In this document: positions 8,973 through 17,671 of the stretch, piece by piece | Layout: each line of letters opens with the position of its first letter | Position numbering within the stretch: the stretch's first letter is position 1 | NCBI RefSeq assembly: GCF_002285415.1 | Contig: NZ_NSBU01000004.1 | Location: 310,001-374,000, forward strand | DNA from: Actibacterium pelagium | GTDB taxonomy: Bacteria > Pseudomonadota > Alphaproteobacteria > Rhodobacterales > Rhodobacteraceae | Direction: 5' to 3' | DNA length: 64,000 nucleotides | Notes under the pieces: model-generated | Seen by the model: the letters and a program-made list of their open reading frames with translations, nothing else | Told to the model about the DNA's origin: nothing | Databases searched by the model: none | Program-made: the position numbers and the translations under genes

Positions 8973-10067
8973 ATGCAAAAATTCCGCCGGACCACTAGGC
9001 CCGAGGAAAAAGATGACCCACAGAATCAGGGGACTAGCCCAGAGGGTCTGTCCTTTTTCAAAGACCGATCTGTCCTGATCAGCGGGGCCGGCGGAACGGT
9101 CGGAACCGAGCTTTGCCGCCAGCTTCTGACACATTCCCCGGCCCGGTTGATCCTTGTCGAACGGTCTGAACTTAACCTGTCCAACCTTTTGCAAGAAATC
9201 CAACCTGACGCGCAGAAAGCCGAAATCTCCCTTCACCCCGCACTGGAGTGTGTGTTGCGAAAGGATCGGATGCGACACCTGATGACCTCAAACGGGGTCA
9301 GCGTTGTCCTGCATGCTGCTGCTTACAAACATGTTCCAGTCGTCGAAATGCACCCGATATCGGGGATAGAAAACAACCTGTTCGGAACGCTTTCTCTGGC
9401 AGAGGCCGCAGTGGATGCGCAGGTGGAAAAATTCCTGTTGGTCTCAACGGACAAGGCGATTGCCCCGAAAGGCATGTTGGGGGCCAGCAAACTGTTGGCC
9501 GAACAAGCAATCTGGGATCTTTGTAATCGGTCGCCTAAGACAATGTTCTCGGCAGTTCGATTTGGAAATGTTTATGGCTCCTCGGGGTCTGCAATTCCAA
9601 TTTGGCAAAAGCAAGTCGCGCAAGGCGGGCCGATCACCCTGACCGATCCCAAAGCGACCCGGTATTTCATGTCCTTGGACGAGGCGACCAGACTGGTTCT
9701 GCAATCCGCAGTGCTTTCCGCCGGTCGGGATCTGTTCGCACTTGATATGGGGCCAGCACGGTCGATCCTGTCACTAGCGAAGGATGTCATGGCGCAAGCC
9801 GGTCGCCCCGACCTGCCGATCACATTTACCGGATTGCGGCCGGGGGAACGGCTGCACGAACCGGCGCCCGTTTCCTCTTGCATGGGACAGACCTTGCATC
9901 CGCGCATTCTGCGCGCAAAGCCGGAACCACTTCTTCCCGGTGACATCCGGCTGCTGTTGCGCAGCTTGTCTGCCGCGGTGTCGGAAAACGACCCTGCCGC
10001 CATTCAAAGGCTGATCGACCAATGGGTCTTTTCAAAACCAGTAAGCGGTCGGCGTCGCCAAGGTTAG
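8973..10067 (+). CDS. CapD/FlaA1-type nucleotide-sugar dehydratase, short soluble form
   Basis: Polysaccharide-biosynthesis enzyme of the UDP-GlcNAc 4,6-dehydratase/epimerase family, 364 residues. After a polar N terminus it has a Rossmann motif (SGAGGTVGTELCRQL), AAAYKHVPVVEMHP, and STDKAIAPKGMLGASKLLAEQ split as STDKA and MLGASK, where Met replaces the usual catalytic Tyr as in the dehydratase branch; then FGNVYGSSGSAIP and RPGERLHE. The usual CapD N-terminal membrane helices are absent. The start at 8973 has AGGA 5 nt upstream; two earlier in-frame ATGs lack one. A hairpin covers the stop codon. Confidence 0.87.
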   Translation: MQKFRRTTRPEEKDDPQNQGTSPEGLSFFKDRSVLISGAGGTVGTELCRQLLTHSPARLILVERSELNLSNLLQEIQPDAQKAEISLHPALECVLRKDRMRHLMTSNGVSVVLHAAAYKHVPVVEMHPISGIENNLFGTLSLAEAAVDAQVEKFLLVSTDKAIAPKGMLGASKLLAEQAIWDLCNRSPKTMFSAVRFGNVYGSSGSAIPIWQKQVAQGGPITLTDPKATRYFMSLDEATRLVLQSAVLSAGRDLFALDMGPARSILSLAKDVMAQAGRPDLPITFTGLRPGERLHEPAPVSSCMGQTLHPRILRAKPEPLLPGDIRLLLRSLSAAVSENDPAAIQRLIDQWVFSKPVSGRRRQG

Positions 10068-10077
10068 GGCCGACCGC
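10045..10077 (+). terminator. Stem-loop spanning the stop codon of the CapD-like gene
   Basis: GCGGTCGGC (10045-10053) and GCCGACCGC (10069-10077) form a perfect 9-bp stem around a 15-nt loop that carries the TAG stop. No T-run follows, so it may be a transcript-end or processing structure rather than a standard terminator. Confidence 0.4.
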
Positions 10078-10150
10078 ACGATAGAGAAGACTTCCGTTAA
10101 CCCCACAGAAACAGCATCGGCGTGCCATTAGCTACTGACGGGGTGCAACC

Positions 10151-11128
10151 ATGTCCGACGATTCCTTAATCCTGAACCTGCCTTACATCCAACCAAGTCA
10201 GGCCCAAAAACACGTGACCCATAACGAAGCCATCCGTGCCTTGGATGTATTGGTCCACCTAAGCGTCAAAAGCCAGTCCGTGGCTGCCGCGCCGATTACG
10301 CCCATAGCCGGGGACCGCTATGTCGTTGCCGCCGGTGGCAGCGGGGCTTGGGCTGGCCAAGACGCCAAGGTCGCCATGTGGGACGGGGTTGCGTGGGCCT
10401 TCCATACCCCCAACAAAGGCTGGCGCGCCTGGGTCGAGGATGAAGGCAACCTATCGGTATTCGAAGGCAGCGCCTGGGTTCTGCAAACCGGTGACTTTCA
10501 AAACCTCGGTGGGATCGGCATCAATACCAGTTCCGATACGGTCAACAAGATCGCCGTTGCGGCTGATGCCTCGCTTTTCAGCCATGACGGGGCGGGCCAT
10601 CAGGTAAAGGTCAACAAGAATGCGGCCTCTGATACGGCCAGCCTTTTGTTCCAAACAGGGTTTTCGGGGCGCGCCGAGATGGGTTTGGCCGGGGATGACA
10701 CGTTTCAGATCAAGGCCAGCGCAGACGGTTCTACCTGGGCGCAAGGGATCGTGGTCGATGGGTCCGGCAAGGTGGGGATCGGCCAATCTGCCGGGGCTGA
10801 AGCATTGCAGGTCGCTGGCAACGTGCTGGCAGACGCCTATCTGGCCCCATCAGACGCCCGCCTGAAGACCAACATTCAGAATGCGACACCCGCGCCCGAC
10901 CTGATCGACAGTCTTCGCGTGGTGTCCTTCGACTGGATCACTGGTGGAGAAATTCGCTTTGGTCTGATTGCCCAAGAGGTTGCGCAGGTCCTGCCCGAGG
11001 CCGTCCAACCGGGCGGGCTACCGGATCAACCGTGGTCAATCGATCCCTCGCGCCTTGTGCCGCTGCTTGTTTTGGAACTTCAAGCACTGCGCGCGCGTGT
11101 TGCAGCCTTGGAAAGCGCCGCCCCGTAA
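10151..11128 (+). CDS. DUF2793 - peptidase S74 (intramolecular chaperone) tail-type protein
   Basis: 325 residues, no signal peptide. Residues 5-130 match the DUF2793 pattern seen in phage and gene-transfer-agent-like tail proteins (LPYIQPSQAQKHVTHNEA at the start; CAMWDG-like strands later). A middle beta-rich region with Gly/Ser follows, and residues about 232-325 form an S74 autoproteolytic chaperone domain (APSDARLKTNI ... RFGLIAQEVAQVLPEAV), including the Ser of the SDxRLK cleavage motif and a C-terminal coiled coil (LVLELQALRARVAALES). Such domains trimerise and cut themselves off fibres. Sits alone among polysaccharide genes; its 3' end overlaps the convergent sugar-transferase gene. 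Confidence 0.85.
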   Translation: MSDDSLILNLPYIQPSQAQKHVTHNEAIRALDVLVHLSVKSQSVAAAPITPIAGDRYVVAAGGSGAWAGQDAKVAMWDGVAWAFHTPNKGWRAWVEDEGNLSVFEGSAWVLQTGDFQNLGGIGINTSSDTVNKIAVAADASLFSHDGAGHQVKVNKNAASDTASLLFQTGFSGRAEMGLAGDDTFQIKASADGSTWAQGIVVDGSGKVGIGQSAGAEALQVAGNVLADAYLAPSDARLKTNIQNATPAPDLIDSLRVVSFDWITGGEIRFGLIAQEVAQVLPEAVQPGGLPDQPWSIDPSRLVPLLVLELQALRARVAALESAAP

Positions 11129-11708
11129 GAGTGCGGAGCAAGATCCAGAGATCCAGCCAAACGGTCCGGCGTTTCTGATAGATCAGATCCAGCCGGGCCT
11201 TTCGGGGGATGCAGCGCCGCCGATAGACCTGATCTGTCTCTGTCGGGTCAGGACACCGGGCCAGTATCCGCGCCTCATTCCCTGCAAAAACACAACTGGC
11301 AAGGCCCGTCAGCCCGGGCCGATCCTGTAGTACCTTTCCATAGATTTCAGGATAGTCAGCCACATAGACCTCAAGCGGTGGGCGCGGTCCCACAAAGCTC
11401 ATGTCACCACGCAGGATGTTCCAAATCTGGGGCAGTTCATCCAGATGCAAGGCCCGCATCCAGCGCCCCAAGCGCGTGATCCGACCCGCCTTGTCACCGC
11501 CGCACACCCCGGCGTCATCCCCATCAAACCGCATCGAGCGGAATTTCCACATCCGGAACGCCCGACCATTCCGTCCGGCCCGCGTCTGGGCAAAGAAAAT
11601 GGGACGTCCCTGCGCAATCAGGCAAACCAAGGCGACCAGAGCCGTCAGGACCACGCCAACCGGCGCGACCAAGATCAGCAGCGACAGGTCCTGTGTGCGC
11701 TTGCCCAT
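10938..11708 (-). CDS. Bacterial sugar transferase (undecaprenyl-phosphate sugar phosphotransferase)
   Basis: Initiating enzyme that moves a sugar-1-phosphate onto undecaprenyl phosphate. 256 residues from MGKRTQDLSLL, with one N-terminal transmembrane helix (residues 8-32) and the catalytic core: FAQTRAGRNGRAFRMWKFRSM, HLDELPQIWNILRGDMSFVGPRPP, RPGLTGLA. It is the short form lacking the multi-helix N-terminal region. The start is 2 nt after the upstream epimerase stop. Oddity: the frame runs 191 nt into the convergent S74 gene, adding about 60 residues of low-complexity basic tail beyond the usual domain end, which suggests loss of an earlier stop. Confidence 0.88.
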   Translation of the reverse strand: MGKRTQDLSLLILVAPVGVVLTALVALVCLIAQGRPIFFAQTRAGRNGRAFRMWKFRSMRFDGDDAGVCGGDKAGRITRLGRWMRALHLDELPQIWNILRGDMSFVGPRPPLEVYVADYPEIYGKVLQDRPGLTGLASCVFAGNEARILARCPDPTETDQVYRRRCIPRKARLDLIYQKRRTVWLDLWILLRTLTGRRFPRLQHARAVLEVPKQAAAQGARDRLTTVDPVARPVGRPRAGPAQPLGQSDQSEFLHQ

Positions 11709-11710
11709 AC

Positions 11711-12559
11711 TCAAGCCACAACCGATTGAAGAGATTGCGCCTGCCACTCTGTCACCATATCCGCCGCGGATGTGGGTTGATCCACCCTGCCCATGAACTT
11801 TTGCAGCCGGGTTGTATCCAGAATTGCGTTGGGCAGGGCATTTGCCGGCGCTGGTGCCTGCGACCATCGCAACCCCGCGGCGCGCAGAAGGTCAGCCATT
11901 TCCAACGCATCCGAAGCAGCAACATTCCAGATGTCATGATCCAAAGCTGGCTCAGAAAGCTTCTTCATCACCCGTGCAAGGGATACCGGCGCAATATAGC
12001 TGCGCACCGGTGTGCGCCCATCAGGGAACTGATCCAGCCAAGTGGGTCGGGGCTGCCCCTGCATCAACGCGTCGGCCCCCAGAACATTCCCAACGCGCAG
12101 CAATCGCAATTGAGTTGGGCGCCCGTCCGCTTGTCGCAACGCCTGTTCCATTTCCAGCTTCGACTGCCCATAGGCGCCTTCTGGGTTGGTCGGGCTGTCT
12201 TCTGCAAAAGCCTGATCCGACCGGCCATAAACAGCCACCGAGGACATCGCCAGCATCACAGGCACACTCGCCTGTTGCGCCGCTCGCAAGACCGCACGCG
12301 AGAGGCGCGTGTTCACGGAATACTCTGGTGCTTTCGCCGCCGGGGTAACCCCCGCCAGATGCCAAATCGCATCACAGCCCCGACACGCCGCCAGAAAGCG
12401 GCCCCAGTCGCGCAAAGGATCGCAACAGACCCAGTCGCGGTGCAACGCTTGCGACCGTCGGCTTTGCCAGCGTATTTGAAGGTCAGGATCCCGGGTCAAG
12501 AATGGGGCGATCAATCGTGCAACACGGCCAGATGCGCCAGTAATCAGAATTCGCGTCAC
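11711..12559 (-). CDS. NAD-dependent epimerase/dehydratase, sugar-nucleotide type
   Basis: 282-residue extended-SDR protein: NAD motif LITGASGRVARL, WHLAGVTPAA, catalytic serine region AMSSVAVYG, and YGQSKLEMEQ with the YxxxK pair. The GTG start follows GGAGGG at good spacing. Such genes often pair with the sugar transferase that lies 2 nt downstream and probably make a UDP-sugar precursor such as a UDP-4-keto or epimerised hexosamine; the precise product is not determinable. Two-gene operon with the sugar transferase. Confidence 0.83.
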   Translation of the reverse strand: MTRILITGASGRVARLIAPFLTRDPDLQIRWQSRRSQALHRDWVCCDPLRDWGRFLAACRGCDAIWHLAGVTPAAKAPEYSVNTRLSRAVLRAAQQASVPVMLAMSSVAVYGRSDQAFAEDSPTNPEGAYGQSKLEMEQALRQADGRPTQLRLLRVGNVLGADALMQGQPRPTWLDQFPDGRTPVRSYIAPVSLARVMKKLSEPALDHDIWNVAASDALEMADLLRAAGLRWSQAPAPANALPNAILDTTRLQKFMGRVDQPTSAADMVTEWQAQSLQSVVA

Positions 12560-12627
12560 GAATCCCTCCGATTTGCAGCAAACTGTGGCCAGCCTGCCTG
12601 CAATCGGTAAGCAATCTCTGAACGGGG

Positions 12628-15600
12628 TCAGTAATCGCGCTGGTAATAGATTCCAACGTTTGAATCGCCGCTGCTGGTCACACCGCCTTTGACCGTCACA
12701 TTGGGGGTCAGGTCGAGGTTAAGGTTGACCTCACTTTCGCCCGTACTGCCAACGGTGACATCGGTATAAATGTTGTCCGATAGGTATTTGCCCGCAGTGA
12801 CACTGGCGGTGCCGGCTTCATCCGTGCGTACATCCAGATCATCCAAACCAAAACCTTCGCGCACGCGGCCCAGAACCGACGATCCGCCACCGCCGGCCAG
12901 ACCTGTCACCGCCGCAGCCAGTTGCGCCACCTGCAACGGGGAAAGCGACTCCATGCCTCGTCCGAATAGAAGTTGGGCCAAGACTTCGTCCTCTGGAAGT
13001 TCAGGTTCGGAACTGAACCGAAGCGCCGGGTCAGAGGCCAGACCTTCGATGGTCGCTCGCGCCGTGATGTCATTTGCCCGGGTCTCAGCAACCAATCGAA
13101 TGAACGGGTCTAGTGACCCCTGAAGCGTCGCGAACCCTTCGACGAGGTTCAGGCGCTGGCCCAGCAAATCCAACCGTCCGCGCAACAGGTCGAACCGACC
13201 AATCGGCACCACATCCGCGGTTGTACCGGTCACTCGTAACCGCCCGCCAAGTTCTGCCTCCAAGCCGTTACCGCGCAGGAAAATCTGGTTGGGCGCACGG
13301 ATCAGAAGGTTCAGACCGAAGACGCCCCCTGAAGAGCTGCCCGTCTTAAGCAAACCCGCCTTTTGCCGCGTGAGGCGGACATCGGACGGCTCGTTGAGGT
13401 GCACAATTTCAGGCATCGGGCCAGCGGTGCCAGAGGTCGAAGACGAAATCCGCACCTCGGTCGGGCCAAGATCGAGGGTTCCGTCGATGACCGCGCCACC
13501 CTGAAGCGGGCCGGTAATCGAGACATCCCCGTTAACGCTGGTATCGAACAGGACACCGTCACTGATTTCCAGCTGGCTCAGCGCGATTTTCAGGTCACCA
13601 TTCATCGGCGCGTTAAGGCCAAGATTGCCCTGAAGCTCTAACCGCCCGCCCGATTGTGCGTCGCCAGAGGCCCGCAGGGTCATCGCAGCCCCCGACAGGT
13701 CGGCCTGCGCCGAGACATTCTGCAAAACCAAATAGCTCAGCGGGTCGGCGATCCGTGCACCGACGGTGCGGATGGTGCCGCGCAACGCTTCCAACCCCGG
13801 GGCCCCCTGCATCGCCAGATCAAAAGCGACCGTGCCTTCAGCAGTACGCGGAGAGATAAAGCTGTTGGCAATCGCCATCGGGGCCGTTCCGGTCAGACCA
13901 ATATCGACAGAGCTTGCGTCCATGGCCAACTGCCCTTGCGTCGCGACAGACATGCCTCCGGGTCCTTGAGCCTGCAGATCAATCCGAGCGGTATCGTTTT
14001 CAGGGGTCACTGTTCCCTGAACGCTGAATGCGCCGGGCAGTCCGGGCGCAAGCAGTCCAAGATTGGCAAGCCGCGCCTGAACCGAAAGCGAATTGCCCGC
14101 GGCCTCTTCCGCCAGCAGCGTCAGTTGCGGGGTCTTCAGGTCAAGCAACCGCAGAAGGGGCGTGTCCCCAACGAAACCGCCGTCAAAAACCAGCTCTGAC
14201 TTGCCACGCAACAGGGTATCAACGGCGCTGACGCCAGAACGTAGATCCTGACCCGACGCCGTCATGGTCACCGAAATATCCCCCGCTTCCGACAAGGTCG
14301 CGCGGGTCAGGGTGGCCTGCAACGCCCCGGCGATCGGCTGACCTGCCAAAGCGGCAAAGCGTGTCAGGTCGGGCGCGGTCAATTGGCCAGAGACCTCTCC
14401 GCTTGGCTGGACGCTTAAGGCTACCGCACCGGTAAGGGCGACAGACGTGTCGCCCGAGGTGAGGTCCAATCGCGTCAGCTTGGGGGCCGCGCCGCTTTGC
14501 CATTCGACCAAGGCAAGCCCTGACACGGCAGAGCCCAATGCCTGCGCCAACCCTTCGTTCACATGGGTCAGCCCATCCGCATCAAAGGTGACGCGCGCGG
14601 TTGCGGCACTTGGGGACTGGGTCAGTGTTCCGTCCCCGACCAAACGCAACTTTTCGGCGCTAAAGCTTTCGTGCGACAGGCCGCTGATGTCCATCGCAAC
14701 AGACCATACATCCCCTGCGTCCTGATCAAATCCGGCCTTCAATGTCGCCATATCGATCAACAGCGGCGGCCCGGCCACGGGCAGGCGGACAGGGCCATCC
14801 CCCGCGATCTGGCCGTTGACTTGGAAACGCTTGGGCATGCCATCTGCGCCCAGTTGCGCCTGACCGGCCAAGTCCATCTGGGCCGCCCGCAGATCAAACG
14901 CCTCTACATCGACAGAGCCGTCTGCGTTCAAGATCACATTTGCGTCGAACCCGATATCTTCACCGAAGAACGGGCGCAGTTCAGGGGCGAAAAGCGGGGT
15001 CATATCCCCGGCAAGATTTGCACTGACCTGACGCGCACCGGTGTCTTGCAGAAGCGATGTTCCGACAAAGCCGCCAAGGCGCTGTTCTCCGTCAGACGAT
15101 AGCGAGATTTCGGCGCGGTAGGCGTCAATCGGGCCCTCACCCTCGGCGCGGAAATTAATTGCGGGTGCGCCCGGCAAGCGGGCGAGCGTGGCAAGCAGGC
15201 CACCTTCTTCCTCTTCAACCTCCAGCTTCAGGGCAAGGTTTCGCGTTTCATTGCCGTAAGCTGCCTCCAGCGCAATCTGGCCGACACGGTCCAGTCGCGT
15301 GATCGCCAGCGAACTAGAGCCTTCGCCACCTTCCAGCTGCATCGTCCCGTCCAGTGACAGAACGACCGCCTGGCCCAGAACCGGCGCACCAAGCGAAACC
15401 CGCGTCGCTTCGATCTTGTCGATCTGCACAGCGACCGGCAACTCGGGCAGGGCGAACCCGTCAGAGCTGTCATCGGCGGCGGCGTCACCGCCCTTGGGCA
15501 GGCGCGGCAGGTCGATCGACTTGGCGCTTAGCGTCTTGACCTCTAACCGACCCGACAACAGCTTTGATCGCGACCAGTCCAGCGTCGCATCCTGCAGGGT

Positions 15601-15810
15601 CAGCCAGATGCCCTGATCGTCGGCAATGGTCAGCTTTTTCAAAGTGGCTTTGGAGGACAGCGCGCCCTCGAACCCTTCGATCCGAACCTCGCGGCCCGCC
15701 CCCGACAGGTTGTCTTCGATCAGCCCTTGCAGAAAGGTCCGGTCGTCGTCCTGTGCCGTGGCCGGTTGGGCAAAGCCCAGCGCCAGAGCTATGATCATGA
15801 ATACCCGCAT
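12628..15810 (-). CDS. tamB: TamB, inner-membrane/periplasmic translocation and assembly module
   Basis: Large AsmA-like bridge protein of 1060 residues working with TamA in outer-membrane protein or lipid transport. It has long runs of beta-strand repeats, and the conserved C-terminal TamB domain: DLGPTEVRIS, RAPNQIFLRGNGLEAELGG, GFATLQGSLDPFIRL, EDEVLAQLLFGRG and the closing TSSGDSNVGIYYQRDY. The N terminus (MRVFMIIALALGFAQPATAQ) reads as a cleavable signal peptide ending in AxA rather than the usual signal anchor. Its start overlaps the tamA stop by one base (TGATG), so the pair is co-translated. Confidence 0.93.
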   Translation of the reverse strand: MRVFMIIALALGFAQPATAQDDDRTFLQGLIEDNLSGAGREVRIEGFEGALSSKATLKKLTIADDQGIWLTLQDATLDWSRSKLLSGRLEVKTLSAKSIDLPRLPKGGDAAADDSSDGFALPELPVAVQIDKIEATRVSLGAPVLGQAVVLSLDGTMQLEGGEGSSSLAITRLDRVGQIALEAAYGNETRNLALKLEVEEEEGGLLATLARLPGAPAINFRAEGEGPIDAYRAEISLSSDGEQRLGGFVGTSLLQDTGARQVSANLAGDMTPLFAPELRPFFGEDIGFDANVILNADGSVDVEAFDLRAAQMDLAGQAQLGADGMPKRFQVNGQIAGDGPVRLPVAGPPLLIDMATLKAGFDQDAGDVWSVAMDISGLSHESFSAEKLRLVGDGTLTQSPSAATARVTFDADGLTHVNEGLAQALGSAVSGLALVEWQSGAAPKLTRLDLTSGDTSVALTGAVALSVQPSGEVSGQLTAPDLTRFAALAGQPIAGALQATLTRATLSEAGDISVTMTASGQDLRSGVSAVDTLLRGKSELVFDGGFVGDTPLLRLLDLKTPQLTLLAEEAAGNSLSVQARLANLGLLAPGLPGAFSVQGTVTPENDTARIDLQAQGPGGMSVATQGQLAMDASSVDIGLTGTAPMAIANSFISPRTAEGTVAFDLAMQGAPGLEALRGTIRTVGARIADPLSYLVLQNVSAQADLSGAAMTLRASGDAQSGGRLELQGNLGLNAPMNGDLKIALSQLEISDGVLFDTSVNGDVSITGPLQGGAVIDGTLDLGPTEVRISSSTSGTAGPMPEIVHLNEPSDVRLTRQKAGLLKTGSSSGGVFGLNLLIRAPNQIFLRGNGLEAELGGRLRVTGTTADVVPIGRFDLLRGRLDLLGQRLNLVEGFATLQGSLDPFIRLVAETRANDITARATIEGLASDPALRFSSEPELPEDEVLAQLLFGRGMESLSPLQVAQLAAAVTGLAGGGGSSVLGRVREGFGLDDLDVRTDEAGTASVTAGKYLSDNIYTDVTVGSTGESEVNLNLDLTPNVTVKGGVTSSGDSNVGIYYQRDY

Positions 15811-17582
15811 CAGAAGGCCTGCCCTATGCCGATATAGATCTGAACGCCGTCACCAGTATCGCCCCCAACAGGCGCCGCCAAATCAAAGCGGATCGGTCCG
15901 ACCCCGGTGTTGTATCGCAGGCCCAACCCAGCACCAGCGTGGGTGGCAATGTCGCCGCCAAAGGCCTCATCCCCGATCAGGCCGAAATCCGCGAAGCCCA
16001 CAACGCCAAACTTTTTCGTTGCTGCCAGACGCAGCTCTGCCGAGGCGCCTAGGAAAGACCGGCCCCCGACCGTATCCCCACCGCCAAGGTCAACGCCCAG
16101 CGATTGATAGGATTGTCCGCGCACAGTGCCGCCACCACCGGAGAAGAACAAAAGCGAGGGTGGGATATCGTTCTGAGCCAGCCCGATCACCGACCCGGCC
16201 TGCAACCGCACCGCCGCAACGTGACGATCCTCTTCCCCGAAGCCGTGATACCAACGCGTATCGGCCTGTAGACGAAGACCGGCACTACTGTCGTTCAGAC
16301 CGATCATCGGCATCAACTGCAGGTCCAGATACTTGCCAGTGCGCGCGTCCATCGGATTATCGCGCTGGTCCAACGTTCCCCGAACCGGGAACATCAGGAA
16401 GCTGCGCGACCGAGACCCAAGATCATCGGTAAACTCTGACCGCAGGACAGAGACCCCGACCTCTGCGTAGAAGTCATCCGAGACCTGCTGCGTCAGGCCG
16501 GCCTCTAGTCTAAGGTTTCGCTCGTCGTAATCCGGCTCGCTAATATCAGCGAGCGACGCCCCCAGATACAAACCGGTGTCCGGTCCAAAAGTCGCGGGCC
16601 GGTCGAACCGGGCCGACAGGCCATAGTCCTGTTCTCCGCCGCCGCCGATCCCGCTGACCTCGGCCTCAAGGCGCAGACGTTCTGCGCCTCCAAGCAGGTT
16701 TCGGTGCATCCAAAGGCCAGACAGGGTCAGCCCCTCTAGCGAAGACACTTCGGCCCCCACACCGATGCGGCGGGGTTTTTCATCCACCACGTCGATGGTC
16801 AGTTCCTGTGTCTGGTTCGGGCCAATCCCCTCATCCTCGGAGATAGAGACCGACCGGAAGGCCCCGGTTTTGCGCAGTCGTTGGGCAGAACGGGCGATCT
16901 CTTCGGGGGCGAACACCCTACCTTCGGGAACACCTGCAATCTCTTTGATACGGTCGGGTCGAACGGCGCTGTCGTCACTGACCGCGACCCGCCCAAACCG
17001 CAGTTTCGGGCCCGGATCTAACGTCAGGTCGCTGTTCAACACCGCGCCGCGATGGTCGGCCACGATCCGCTGATCCGCGATGGCGGCTTTCGCATACCCA
17101 GCGTCCCGCCAGCCCTTCACGGCAGAGCTTGCAGCGTCCCGGATCGTGTCTACCCGGGCGGGCTGACCGCTGGCATAGCCGGTTGGCAAGGTTGTCTGCG
17201 GGGCCAGCGGCCCGGCAGCTGCGCGCCCAAAGGTGAACGCCGGCCCCACAGACACAGAAATCGAAATTCGGTCGATTTTCGTTGGACCAGCGAAGGCCGG
17301 AATGCCAGAGACCTCCCTTCCATCTGCGCGAATGCTGATTTGCGGGCCGTAATGGGCCTGCGCATAAAGCACAGAAATCAGCCGCCCATAGTCGGCACGG
17401 GCAGCCGCCAGCAAATCGGAACTTGGAACGCTGTCATCGCCCACAAGCGTCGCCACCAACGAGGCCGAGCGCAGGCGGTCCCTCAGGTCACCGTTGTCCG
17501 GCGACAGCGACAGTCGCAATTCGGTCGCAAAGGCCGGACCGGACAGCGCCAAGAAGCATAGAAGAAAAAGGAATCGTTTCAC
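15810..17582 (-). CDS. tamA: TamA, Omp85-family outer-membrane protein
   Basis: Outer-membrane half of the TAM complex, 590 residues. There is a signal peptide (MKRFLFLLCFLALSGPAFA), periplasmic POTRA-like domains to about residue 270, and a C-terminal 16-strand barrel of the bacterial surface antigen family with VRGQSYQSLG (the conserved VRGY/F loop variant) and the closing RYNTGVGPIRFDLAAPVGGD and IYIGIGQAF. The terminal Phe fits recognition by the BAM complex. It is followed directly by tamB; trhO lies upstream on the same strand with an 89-nt gap that could hold its promoter. Confidence 0.92.
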   Translation of the reverse strand: MKRFLFLLCFLALSGPAFATELRLSLSPDNGDLRDRLRSASLVATLVGDDSVPSSDLLAAARADYGRLISVLYAQAHYGPQISIRADGREVSGIPAFAGPTKIDRISISVSVGPAFTFGRAAAGPLAPQTTLPTGYASGQPARVDTIRDAASSAVKGWRDAGYAKAAIADQRIVADHRGAVLNSDLTLDPGPKLRFGRVAVSDDSAVRPDRIKEIAGVPEGRVFAPEEIARSAQRLRKTGAFRSVSISEDEGIGPNQTQELTIDVVDEKPRRIGVGAEVSSLEGLTLSGLWMHRNLLGGAERLRLEAEVSGIGGGGEQDYGLSARFDRPATFGPDTGLYLGASLADISEPDYDERNLRLEAGLTQQVSDDFYAEVGVSVLRSEFTDDLGSRSRSFLMFPVRGTLDQRDNPMDARTGKYLDLQLMPMIGLNDSSAGLRLQADTRWYHGFGEEDRHVAAVRLQAGSVIGLAQNDIPPSLLFFSGGGGTVRGQSYQSLGVDLGGGDTVGGRSFLGASAELRLAATKKFGVVGFADFGLIGDEAFGGDIATHAGAGLGLRYNTGVGPIRFDLAAPVGGDTGDGVQIYIGIGQAF

Positions 17583-17671
17583 GGGAAAATCACTAAGCCC
17601 TTCGTATCTGGACTATATGGGCGCTTCCCGGCAGTTGGCTACCCGACATTACCGAACAGGCGAAGCCCCGC

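Noticed and set aside
11693-12610. 305-codon plus frame opposite the epimerase gene
   Set aside because: Lies antisense to a clear SDR-family gene, rich in Arg/Pro/His, as expected of a shadow frame.
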